Assembly: GCA_022564695.1 (NCBI GenBank)
Contig: JADFKX010000072.1
Coordinates: 1-9,252, forward strand
Length of the DNA stretch: 9,252 nt
Source: Chloroflexota bacterium
GTDB taxonomy: Bacteria; Chloroflexota; Dehalococcoidia; SM23-28-2; RBG-16-64-32
Direction of reading: 5' to 3'
Shown here: positions 1 to 6,792 of the stretch, one piece after another
Layout: every line of letters starts with the position of its first letter
Position numbering within the stretch: position 1 is the first letter of the stretch
Translations under genes and position numbers: made by a program
The notes under the pieces: model-generated
Database searches by the model: none
Told to the model about the DNA's origin: nothing
What the model saw: only the letters and a program-made list of their open reading frames with translations

Positions 1-1
1 G

Positions 2-1258
2 ACGCTGACCCTGGGAGCCCCCAGCGCTGCCTTTACTGGCTTTACCACCACGGCCTTCGACGCGCGCCTGACCCGAGGCGACGACTCCATGGAGCTCTCC
101 CTCCTGATCTACGAGAATCGAGAGGCCGTCAAGGAGGACTGGCAGCTAACCCTGGGAGAGGCTCCGTTGCCCAAGGACGGGCGTGCCGTCCCCGACCACA
201 TCTCCACCTGGTGGAACGAGAACGTCGTCGTCGTGGTGCGCGCAAGTGTAGGGGACATCGCCAGCGATGCTCTGGACGCCTTCCTGGCTCTGGGCGAAGC
301 CGCAGGTGCCGTCCGTCAGCTCGCCTACGTCGGCACAGACGAGGCGATCTGGCTGGTCAACGCCGACGGCAGCGGGCTGCAAAAATTCGCTGAAGATGTG
401 TGCGACGGACGGTATAGCAGTGCCGCTGTAGCCTTCACTTGGTCTCCCACAGGTGACAAGTTAGCTGTCGGTTGCCAGAATCCGGATTATAGCTGGTCGG
501 TTATCGTTTTAGACGAGGGTGGCCACCCTCTTGCACGCGCCGACGGCTTGGTGGGTATCCCTACACGCTGGTCTCCAGATGGCAAGGCAGTCGCTTATCA
601 GAGCGGCCAAAACCTTACCTCCTCGACTGCAACCTATGAAGTTAGGGTGCTGGATTTGATGACCTTTGAAGATCGGAAGTTGGCGGATAATGCCTGGCTC
701 CTGGACTGGCCTTCTCCTCACCGCCTGCTGGTCGGGCTGAACGTGGAGGACGCTGGCCTTGGCTTGAACTACGATGCCCATTGGCTGAACATCATCACTG
801 GTGAGACAGACCCAATAACCCGTTTCGATGATATGGCACAATTCTGGCTCTCACTCGATGCGAGCAAGGCTGTGGTCATTTCGCCCAACACCGGGGCCAT
901 GCTGGCAGTTTACGACCTGCAAACTGGTTCAGAAACTCCTATCCCAGACAGCGTCATCGGCTATCCCTCACACGGGATACCGGCACGGCAGTTCGCCTTC
1001 TCCCCGGATGGCACGCAATTCTACTGGGCCGACGCGAGCCAGGAACCGGCAGTCATCTATCGGGCCAATATGGATGGCTCCGGGTTGACCAGGCTGGGAT
1101 CGGTGCCCAGTATCTTCGTGACGCTGTCTGACGAGGGCCTCGTCGCCTACCCTCTCGGCGAGCCCCCTGAGGTGGTCGTAGACGACCTACAGACCGGGGC
1201 ACGCGCCGAGGTGGGCGAAGTCCTCGGCGTATCGGTGGCCTGGCGCCATACTCCGTAG
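2..1258 (+). CDS. TolB/PD40-type beta-propeller protein, 5' end outside window
   Basis: The frame is open from the first complete codon (position 2) with no upstream stop, so the gene almost certainly begins before the window; the ATG at 89 lies inside the frame and is probably internal. About 418 residues are visible. The first ~100 form a domain I do not recognise. After it come beta-propeller repeats of the TolB/WD40-like PD40 type: NADGSG near 359, WSPTGDKLAV near 440, WSPDGKAVAY near 571, FSPDGTQFYW near 1000 and ANMDGSGLTRL near 1067. Such propellers usually act outside the cytoplasmic membrane as binding scaffolds, but no signal peptide or anchor is visible because the N-terminus is missing. 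The middle (about 390-960) looks less GC-rich than either end. The TAG stop lies in the GTAGGGG end of a repeat at 1255-1294. The fold is fairly sure; the function is unknown. Confidence 0.75.
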   Translation, partial: TLTLGAPSAAFTGFTTTAFDARLTRGDDSMELSLLIYENREAVKEDWQLTLGEAPLPKDGRAVPDHISTWWNENVVVVVRASVGDIASDALDAFLALGEAAGAVRQLAYVGTDEAIWLVNADGSGLQKFAEDVCDGRYSSAAVAFTWSPTGDKLAVGCQNPDYSWSVIVLDEGGHPLARADGLVGIPTRWSPDGKAVAYQSGQNLTSSTATYEVRVLDLMTFEDRKLADNAWLLDWPSPHRLLVGLNVEDAGLGLNYDAHWLNIITGETDPITRFDDMAQFWLSLDASKAVVISPNTGAMLAVYDLQTGSETPIPDSVIGYPSHGIPARQFAFSPDGTQFYWADASQEPAVIYRANMDGSGLTRLGSVPSIFVTLSDEGLVAYPLGEPPEVVVDDLQTGARAEVGEVLGVSVAWRHTP

Positions 1259-1294
1259 GGGTGCCGCTTGCCGCGCCCGTGCCCTAGCCCCTAC
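1255..1294. repeat. Intergenic palindromic repeat, copy 1
   Basis: A 40-bp element begins with GTAGGGG (1255-1261) and ends with its exact reverse complement CCCCTAC (1288-1294). Inside, 1259-1278 folds into a hairpin: GGGTGC pairs with GCGCCC (one G-T wobble), followed by one C-C mismatch, then GC/GC around a TT loop. The TAG stop of the upstream propeller gene is inside the left end. Copy 2 at 1879-1941 has the same ends and shares the exact 15-mer CCGCTTGCCGCGCCC (1264-1278 and 1905-1919). No T-tract follows, so it is not a classical intrinsic terminator, though the hairpin could slow RNA polymerase. It is probably a dispersed non-coding repeat family. Confidence 0.7.
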
Positions 1295-1393
1295 CGCGCC
1301 GCATCCCGCGCTATCGCCTAGCCCGCAGCCATACGCTATACTTCCGCCTTAGTATGGCTCCAACGCCTCCCAGCCATCGACAAGAGAGCCCGC

Positions 1394-1882
1394 GTGCCCC
1401 GTAGACTCCCCCCACCCGATGCCGAGCGCTTCCTGCGCGGCCGCCACATCGCCATCCTCACCACCATCAACGCCGATGGCACACCCCTTCAGACGCCCGT
1501 CTGGTACCTCTACCAGGACGGCCTCCTCTACATCCGCACCAACTCCAACAGCGGCAAGGTCCGCAACATCCGCCGCGACCCCCGCGTCAGCCTCTGCGTC
1601 CAGGACGAACGTCCCCCCTACCGCGGCGTCACCCTCAAAGGCGCCGCTGGCGTCCGGCCGGAGCAGCCCCAGCTCTCCTCCAAAATGTCCCGACACTACC
1701 TGGGCGCCATCGCCGGCTTCTTCTACCTGCGCCTCCGCAACCGACAAGAGATCGAGGATGACCCCGACACCATCGTGGTCATCGAACCCAAGGGAAAGTT
1801 CGGCTGGGACTACCGGCCGCAAACGCCTCTCGTGGGCCGGATCTGGCTGGCCCTCAAGCGCGTCCTGCCCCCCTGGCTGTAG
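1394..1882 (+). CDS. PPOX-type split-barrel F420/FMN-binding protein
   Basis: This 162-aa protein has the layout of the pyridoxamine 5'-phosphate oxidase-like split beta-barrel superfamily, closest to the class often annotated as PPOX class F420-dependent. Visible hallmarks are FLRGRHIAILTTINADGTPL (13-32) leading into QTPVWY (33-38), then SGKVRNIRRDPRVSLCV (53-69), where the basic residues usually contact cofactor phosphate, and PPYRGVTLKG (74-83). Members bind F420 or FMN and reduce small substrates or heme breakdown products; the substrate here cannot be read from sequence. The start is a GTG with only a weak purine-rich AAGAGAG stretch (1382-1388) as ribosome site. A -10-like TATACT at 1337-1342 has no good -35. 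It converges with the VWA gene, and its TAG stop is supplied by repeat copy 2. Fold is confident; cofactor choice is inference. Confidence 0.85.
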   Translation: MPRRLPPPDAERFLRGRHIAILTTINADGTPLQTPVWYLYQDGLLYIRTNSNSGKVRNIRRDPRVSLCVQDERPPYRGVTLKGAAGVRPEQPQLSSKMSRHYLGAIAGFFYLRLRNRQEIEDDPDTIVVIEPKGKFGWDYRPQTPLVGRIWLALKRVLPPWL

Positions 1883-1941
1883 GGGCGCTGCTTGCTGCGC
1901 CCAACCGCTTGCCGCGCCCTGGGCCCCGGCCTGACCCCTAC
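1879..1941. repeat. Intergenic palindromic repeat, copy 2, between convergent genes
   Basis: A 63-bp element bounded by GTAGGGG (1879-1885) and CCCCTAC (1935-1941), the same inverted ends as copy 1. A hairpin at 1883-1902 pairs GGGCGC with GCGCCC, then one T-T mismatch and GC/GC around a TT loop. The second half contains the exact 15-mer also found in copy 1 (1905-1919), so this copy looks partly duplicated. The TAG stop of the plus-strand PPOX gene (1880-1882) and the TAG stop of the minus-strand VWA gene (1938-1940) both lie in the terminal GTAG ends. Its hairpin position suits a bidirectional transcription barrier, but no T-tract is present on either strand. Confidence 0.72.
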
Positions 1942-4900
1942 TCCGTCAGCCGCCGGTACAGCGTCGTGATCCGCGACGGCAGCGACTCAATGTCCGGCAC
2001 CACCGCGTAACCGATCTCCTGGCACATCTGCTTCAAGTAATCGTGCCCATGCCGGTCCACCGTCAGGCAGAACGGCACGATCCCCTTGCGCTTCGCCTCC
2101 AGCAACGCCATGTGCGTATCGTGAATCGCGTACTCCTTCTCCGTGCGGTCTCGGCCGTAACCGTGGTCCTGGGGCCGTCCGTCGGAGACCAGGAACAGGA
2201 TGCGCACCTTGGAGTCCCGTTCGTCCAGCTTGGACGTGGCGTGGCGAATCGCCGGGCCCATACGAGTGGAGCGCACCGGCGCTATCTTGTCGATCCGCCT
2301 CTTGACCACATCGGACAGCACCTCTTCCATCTCCTTCACCACGTAGAACTCAACGTTCTCTCGCCCGTAGCCGGAGAAGCCGTATATCCCGTACGTATCG
2401 CCAATCGTCTCCAGCGCCTTGATAAGAAGGACGATGCTCTCCTTCTCCAGGTCGATGATCCGCTTGGGCGGCGTGAGAAGCTCCTGAGCGCGCCGCGCCA
2501 TCCACCAGGAGAAGTAACGCCGGGGGTCGTCGTCGAACTCGTCCTGGCCGTAGCGCCGCTCGTGCTTGGCGATCTCCTCATCGGTAGAGGCGCTCATATC
2601 CAGCAGGAACGCCACCGACACATCCCGCTCCACCTTATTACGACGCCAGTAGACCTTACCGCTGGGCGTAAGGCCGGCGCGACGCTCCATGACGTACTCC
2701 GTGACCGCGTCCAGGTCGAACTCCTCGCCGTCAAGCAAGTGCTTGACCTTACGGAACGTCTCCGGCCGCAGCAGCTCGAACTGGCGCTGCGTCTGGGCGG
2801 CCAGAGAAGCGTACTTGGCCAGCGTCTGCTCGTAATACTGCAGCGCCCCCTCGCTCACCGCGTACTCGACGACGCGACACCAGCGTGGCTTGAAGTCGCC
2901 GGCGCGGAAGTCCCATTCGTCATAGTAGAAGTACTTCGGCTCAACCGGCAGCTCGCGCTCGTCGTCCGCCGTGCTGAGGCCGGAGACGAGCTGGCCGTCC
3001 TTCACGGGGATCCGCTCCGCCTCCTCCTTCCCCCGCTGCTGAGCGCTGAACTCCTTGAGCAGGTTGGTGACGAACAAATCCGACGACTGGGTGAGGTCCG
3101 CGTCGGCCAGGTCTGACAGAGTGATCTCCACGCTCTTCTCCAGCATCGCCTGCAGCTGCTCCGGCGATAGCGGCGACAGCGGCCCCTGCTCTCCGCCGCG
3201 TTCTTGACGCAGGCGCATCAAGAGCTGCACCATCTCCGGCTTAAAGTCGCCGCGGAACTCCACCGGGTCAGGGCTCTCATACGGCATCGCTTCGCCCTGA
3301 GGGAAGTCGATGTCCATACTCTCCCCCAGCGAGTCCGACATCACGGGCATCGCCTGCATCATCTCCTCGTCTAACCCTTGCCACTCCTCTTCGTCCATCA
3401 GCTCAGAGATGATGTTCGGTATCTCCTGCGCGATCTGATAGAGGCGCAGCGTGGCCTCCGCCGAGTCCTCCACAATCGCCTGCGGCTGCTGCACCGCGGC
3501 AACGATGCCCATCGCTTGATGCATCACCGGCGCCAGCGGCTCCGGCCAGCGGACGCGGTCCGGGCCGCCCAGGCTAACCCGCACCAGGTTCTCCACGAAC
3601 GCCTGTAGAAGCGGCAGCTTCTCCACCTCCGGCCGCTTCTCCAGCTCCAACTGCTGCCGCCGCCGGTAGGCCGTGCGAATACCCGCGTACTCCCGTTCCA
3701 CCTGCACGTCGATGCGGGCGTCCTCCAGGAGAGCGAACAGGTCAGACGCCAGGCGCCGATTCTCAAACAGATCGAAGTATCGCTCCATGTCTGTCAGCGG
3801 CCCCGCCAGCGGCTCGCCATCGCCGCTCCCCTCCCCACCGCTGGCGTAGGCCTCGGCCTGCTCCCTCTCCAGCTTGCGACGCAGGTTGGGGAAGATACGC
3901 CCTTCCCTCTCGAACGTGAAGCCGAAAGTATCGAACTCCAAGTGACCCGCCTGGTGAGTGGAGTAGACCTTGTATATGGAGAAGTTCTCCTCCTTTTCAC
4001 GGAACTCCTCCACCCAGGGCGGCAGGTAAATAGCGGAACCCTCCGTGGACGGTGACTCCGTCTCCACCCAGCCGATCCCCTTCTCCGCCAGCGCCTCCGC
4101 GGAGTGGACCGCCACCTCCATGCCGGTGAGCGCCTTGCAGTACATGCGCAGGACATCGCCGACGCGGCTCAGCTCCACCCGCGAGGAGAGTGCATCCAGC
4201 ATCTCCTCGCCGCGGCTGGATTCCATGCGGAAGTAGGCCTCGCCGCCCTCGCTGCTGCTATCCAGCAGGGCGCTGCCCTCGCCGTGCCACTGCAACACTT
4301 CCTCCGGGCCGATTCGCGCCAGCACCGCCGGGCTGCTCTTGAGAAACTCCATCGCCGCCACCGGAGAGCGGTCGGCCAGCTCCTCCGCCAGGGAGAGAAG
4401 CGTACCGTGCATCTCCGTGTCCACCTCGTCAAGGGCGCGGGCGGACTCGGCGAAGAATGAGAACGCCTGCCGTCCCTCCCTGCGGGCCAGCTCCCGCGCC
4501 AGTGCCAGGAAGCGGACCCGCTGAGACTGCTGCACGTGAGCAAGCAGGATCGGGCCCTTCTCTAGATAGGATCGGGCATCCGCCCAACCCGTGGAGGCCA
4601 GCGCCTCAGCGAAGCGCAGGAAGGCTTCCCGGTCCTCGCCGCCGATTGGGGTCAGTACGTGTGGCGCGACGCTCAGACAGTGAGCGGCCAGGTCATAGGA
4701 GCGGTCGCAGAGTGAATCGACAAAGCGGATGAGGATGCGCGCCTCCTCCAACGTAAGCTGCCCGAACAGCGCCGGGCTGCCGTCGAAGAACTGCACCGCC
4801 AGGGATGCGGAGCGCCAGGTCCCCTTGTAGAGCTGGCGGCCCAGCCCCACCCAGTCGCCCATCTGCTCCACCGTCACCTGAGACAGCGTCCCCGGCGAGG

Positions 4901-5222
4901 CGCGGAAGTACGAAGCGGCCAGCGCCGACGATGCCTCCGCCAGGTCGCGGCCGCGCTCGGTCCAGCGACGGAACTCCTGAAAGCCCAGTGCCGGCAGCAC
5001 TTCCGGCGTCACTCGGAAATACTCCCCCGCTGCCTCCCAGGAGCGCCACGACTGCCGGGCCAGCTCCAGCCCCTCCTCCGCCCACTGGCCCACCTCTTCA
5101 GGCGAGAGGATCTGCTCAACCCCCTCCGCCGCCCGGCGGAACTCGCTCACCAGAGTTGTGGAGAACGGGGCTAGCTTCTTATCGTAGCTGCGGTAGATGC
5201 GCCGGTACTCTGCCTTACTCAA
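1938..5222 (-). CDS. NorD/CbbO-type VWA protein with N-terminal 37-residue repeats
   Basis: This 1094-aa protein is the VWA partner of the AAA+ ATPase just upstream. The C-terminal VWA domain (from about 865) has a complete metal-ion site: D875-M-S877-A-S879, T986 in RSTRMGP, and D1014 in VSDGRPQD. The stretch YDEWDFRAGDFKPRWCRVVE (767-786) matches the motif preceding VWA in NorD/CbbO proteins. Family members dock the AAA+ ring onto a client enzyme (NO reductase, or Rubisco in CbbQO). Residues about 43-346 form roughly eight tandem 37-residue helical repeats, making it longer than the ~600-800 aa I recall for typical NorD/CbbO. The middle has HQAGHLE (423-429) and LLEDARID (498-505), resembling a decayed zincin site, then an acidic Met-rich linker (600-655). 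The TTG start overlaps the ATPase stop by 8 bp. No NO reductase or Rubisco gene is in view, so the client is unknown. Confidence 0.88.
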   Translation of the reverse strand: MSKAEYRRIYRSYDKKLAPFSTTLVSEFRRAAEGVEQILSPEEVGQWAEEGLELARQSWRSWEAAGEYFRVTPEVLPALGFQEFRRWTERGRDLAEASSALAASYFRASPGTLSQVTVEQMGDWVGLGRQLYKGTWRSASLAVQFFDGSPALFGQLTLEEARILIRFVDSLCDRSYDLAAHCLSVAPHVLTPIGGEDREAFLRFAEALASTGWADARSYLEKGPILLAHVQQSQRVRFLALARELARREGRQAFSFFAESARALDEVDTEMHGTLLSLAEELADRSPVAAMEFLKSSPAVLARIGPEEVLQWHGEGSALLDSSSEGGEAYFRMESSRGEEMLDALSSRVELSRVGDVLRMYCKALTGMEVAVHSAEALAEKGIGWVETESPSTEGSAIYLPPWVEEFREKEENFSIYKVYSTHQAGHLEFDTFGFTFEREGRIFPNLRRKLEREQAEAYASGGEGSGDGEPLAGPLTDMERYFDLFENRRLASDLFALLEDARIDVQVEREYAGIRTAYRRRQQLELEKRPEVEKLPLLQAFVENLVRVSLGGPDRVRWPEPLAPVMHQAMGIVAAVQQPQAIVEDSAEATLRLYQIAQEIPNIISELMDEEEWQGLDEEMMQAMPVMSDSLGESMDIDFPQGEAMPYESPDPVEFRGDFKPEMVQLLMRLRQERGGEQGPLSPLSPEQLQAMLEKSVEITLSDLADADLTQSSDLFVTNLLKEFSAQQRGKEEAERIPVKDGQLVSGLSTADDERELPVEPKYFYYDEWDFRAGDFKPRWCRVVEYAVSEGALQYYEQTLAKYASLAAQTQRQFELLRPETFRKVKHLLDGEEFDLDAVTEYVMERRAGLTPSGKVYWRRNKVERDVSVAFLLDMSASTDEEIAKHERRYGQDEFDDDPRRYFSWWMARRAQELLTPPKRIIDLEKESIVLLIKALETIGDTYGIYGFSGYGRENVEFYVVKEMEEVLSDVVKRRIDKIAPVRSTRMGPAIRHATSKLDERDSKVRILFLVSDGRPQDHGYGRDRTEKEYAIHDTHMALLEAKRKGIVPFCLTVDRHGHDYLKQMCQEIGYAVVPDIESLPSRITTLYRRLTE

Positions 5223-6102
5223 AGATTGACGACACCACCTCTTCGATGCTCCGCTGCACGTCCAGCTCGTCCGTTAATGCCCAGACGACTGCCACCTGGC
5301 AGGCGCGGCGGGCCGGTATCCCTTCGGTGATGAGCTGTCCGGCGTAGATGAGCAGGCGCGTGCTCGCCCCTTCGGCCAGACCGTGCTCCTTCAAGTGGCG
5401 CACCTTCTCGCCCAGCTTCGCCAGGTCCATCGCCACCGCTGGCGTCACGCCCGATTCGTGCTCGACGATCTTCGCCTCCATCTCGCGTGGCGGATAGTTG
5501 AACTCGATCGCCATGAACCGCTGACGAGTGCTGTGCTTCAGGTCCTTGAGCGCGCTCTGGTAGCCCGGGTTATAGGAGATGACCATCAGAAAGCCGTCCC
5601 TGGCCTCCACTATCTGGCCCAGCTTCTCTATGGGAAGGATGCGCCGGTGATCCGTTAGCGGGTGAATGAGGACTGTCGTGTCCTTGCGCGCCTCCACTAC
5701 CTCATCCAGGTAGCAGATGCCGCCGGCTTTCACGGCCCGCGTCAGCGGCCCGTCTATCCAGCGCGTGGAATCGCCTTCCAGCAGATAGCGGCCCACCAGA
5801 TCAGAGGCGGTCAGGTCCTCATGGCAAGCCACCGTCACCAGGGGGAGCCCACCCTTCGATGAGTTCTCATCCTTCTCTATCCCATCGCGGACGATCGTGA
5901 GCGGCCGGTGCAGCGTATAGGCCATGTACTCGATGAACCGCGTTTTGCCGCAGCCCGTAGGGCCCTTCATCAGCACCGGGATCTTCTGCGAATAAGCAGC
6001 GTTGAACAGCTCCACCTCGTCGGCTACGGGTATGTAGAACGGCTCCTCGGCGAGGATGTACTCCTCTATCGCATATTGCCTGTAAACCTGGTCCTGAGTC
6101 AT
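5215..6102 (-). CDS. MoxR-group AAA+ ATPase, NorQ/CbbQ type
   Basis: A 295-aa hexamer-forming AAA+ ATPase of the CbbQ/NirQ/NorQ family. Visible parts: EEPFYIPVADE near the N-terminus, Walker A GPTGCGKT (47-54, K53), CHEDLTASDLVGRYLL (93-108), Walker B GGICYLDEV (127-135, D133/E134), IHPLTDHRRILP (146-157), sensor-1 SYNPGY (176-181), arginine-finger region STRQRF (191-196) and sensor-2 GASTRLL (245-251). These proteins use ATP to remodel or activate a client enzyme with a VWA partner, here the gene directly downstream. The frame is open to an ATG at 6150, but that 16-residue extension only translates a 22-bp palindrome (giving LPAGRQA). I therefore chose the ATG at 6102, preceded by purine-rich GGAGAGGAAGAG at slightly long spacing, and by a leader that fits the family start. 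It is probably co-transcribed with coaE. Confidence 0.9.
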   Translation of the reverse strand: MTQDQVYRQYAIEEYILAEEPFYIPVADEVELFNAAYSQKIPVLMKGPTGCGKTRFIEYMAYTLHRPLTIVRDGIEKDENSSKGGLPLVTVACHEDLTASDLVGRYLLEGDSTRWIDGPLTRAVKAGGICYLDEVVEARKDTTVLIHPLTDHRRILPIEKLGQIVEARDGFLMVISYNPGYQSALKDLKHSTRQRFMAIEFNYPPREMEAKIVEHESGVTPAVAMDLAKLGEKVRHLKEHGLAEGASTRLLIYAGQLITEGIPARRACQVAVVWALTDELDVQRSIEEVVSSIFE

Positions 6103-6124
6103 CCCGGTATCACTCTTCCTCTCC

Positions 6125-6146
6125 GCCTGCCTGCCGGCAGGCAGGC
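6125..6146. repeat. Perfect 22-bp palindrome between coaE and the AAA+ gene
   Basis: The half-site GCCTGCCTGCC (6125-6135) is followed immediately by its reverse complement, giving a perfect palindrome centred between 6135 and 6136. It lies in the 63-bp gap between the coaE stop and the AAA+ start. No T-tract follows on the minus strand, so it does not look like an intrinsic terminator. Read in frame it gives LPAGRQA, a string I remember as frequent in over-extended environmental ORFs, which suggests a dispersed repeat. A 12-nt half copy (CTGCCTGCCGGC) is at 6794-6805. It could still act as an RNA hairpin controlling the downstream genes. Confidence 0.75.
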
Positions 6147-6165
6147 TCATCGAAGGGCCTGACCG

Positions 6166-6792
6166 TTAAACGCCGCTCCGGGCCGAAGGTGTCTCCAGCC
6201 GCGCCAGCAGCCGCTGCCACTCTTCGTCCACCTGCTTCCGCGTCTGCTCCAGCGGGCAGTCGGTATAGATTAGGATCTGCGAGCGGGCGGCGCGCTCCTC
6301 GTTGCTCATCTGGGCCTTGACGCGGGCCAGCGTCTCCTCCAGGCTGAGGCCGCTGCGCTCGGCGGTGCGCGCGGCCGCCACCTCCGGCGGCGCCATCGTG
6401 ACCCAGACCTCGTCCGTTAGGTCGTCCCAACCCGCGTCAAACAGCAACGCCGCCTCCAGCACCACCACCCGTGCGCCGCGCGTCCGCTCCTCCTCCAGCT
6501 TCTGCCGCATCATCTCCTTCATCCGCGGATGCGTGATAGCGTTCAGCCGCCGGAGCTGCTCGGGGTCGCTGAAGACGATGGCGCCCAGCTTCTTCCGGTC
6601 GATTGCGCCGTCCTGGGCCACTATCCGCCGCCCGAACGCCTCTACGACCTCCCGCCAGGCAGGCTTGTCCGGCAAATACACCTCGTGGCCCACGGCGTCA
6701 GCGCTGAGAACCGCGGCGCCCTCCCCCTCCAGCATCTGGGCGACCGTGGACTTGCCGCTGCCGATCCCTCCCGTAAGGCCAATAACATACAT
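6166..6792 (-). CDS. coaE: Dephospho-CoA kinase
   Basis: A 208-aa cytoplasmic P-loop kinase that phosphorylates the ribose 3'-OH of dephospho-CoA, the last step of CoA synthesis. It begins MYVIGLTGG with P-loop GGIGSGKST (8-16), followed by the substrate-site segment SADAVGHEVY (30-39, D32), the conserved LNAITHPR (83-90), EAALLFDAGWDDLTDEVWVT (113-132) and lid arginines around R142-R146. Length is normal for the family. An in-frame ATG at 6861 would add 23 residues, but it overlaps the -10 box of a good promoter (6860-6889) and the extra residues match nothing in the family, so the start at 6792 is preferred. The C-terminal segment SQILIYTDCPLEQTRKQV is somewhat unlike the usual acidic ending but aligns in position. 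It probably heads a transcript containing the AAA+ and VWA genes. Confidence 0.95.
   Translation of the reverse strand: MYVIGLTGGIGSGKSTVAQMLEGEGAAVLSADAVGHEVYLPDKPAWREVVEAFGRRIVAQDGAIDRKKLGAIVFSDPEQLRRLNAITHPRMKEMMRQKLEEERTRGARVVVLEAALLFDAGWDDLTDEVWVTMAPPEVAAARTAERSGLSLEETLARVKAQMSNEERAARSQILIYTDCPLEQTRKQVDEEWQRLLARLETPSARSGV

Noticed and set aside
248..254. A third GTAGGGG inside the propeller gene
   Set aside because: It has no matching CCCCTAC partner or hairpin nearby and lies within coding sequence; a 7-mer can occur by chance.
1337..1342. TATACT as a promoter -10 box for the PPOX gene
   Set aside because: No acceptable -35 box lies 16-18 bp upstream (the region reads ATCGCCTA), so it is too weak to annotate.
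1349..1822. Minus-strand 157-codon frame over the PPOX gene
   Set aside because: It is Gly/Ala/Val/Asp-rich shadow coding; the plus-strand frame has clear split-barrel motifs.
2043..3116. Long open frame (357 codons) on the plus strand
   Set aside because: It lies wholly antisense to the VWA gene, whose frame contains the metal-site and NorD motifs. Its composition is Arg/Leu/Val-rich with no recognisable domain, as expected for a GC-rich shadow.
6103..6150. Longer N-terminus for the AAA+ ATPase starting at 6150
   Set aside because: The extra 16 residues mostly translate the 22-bp palindrome and do not resemble the family; the ATG at 6102 has purine-rich sequence upstream and fits homologues as I know them.
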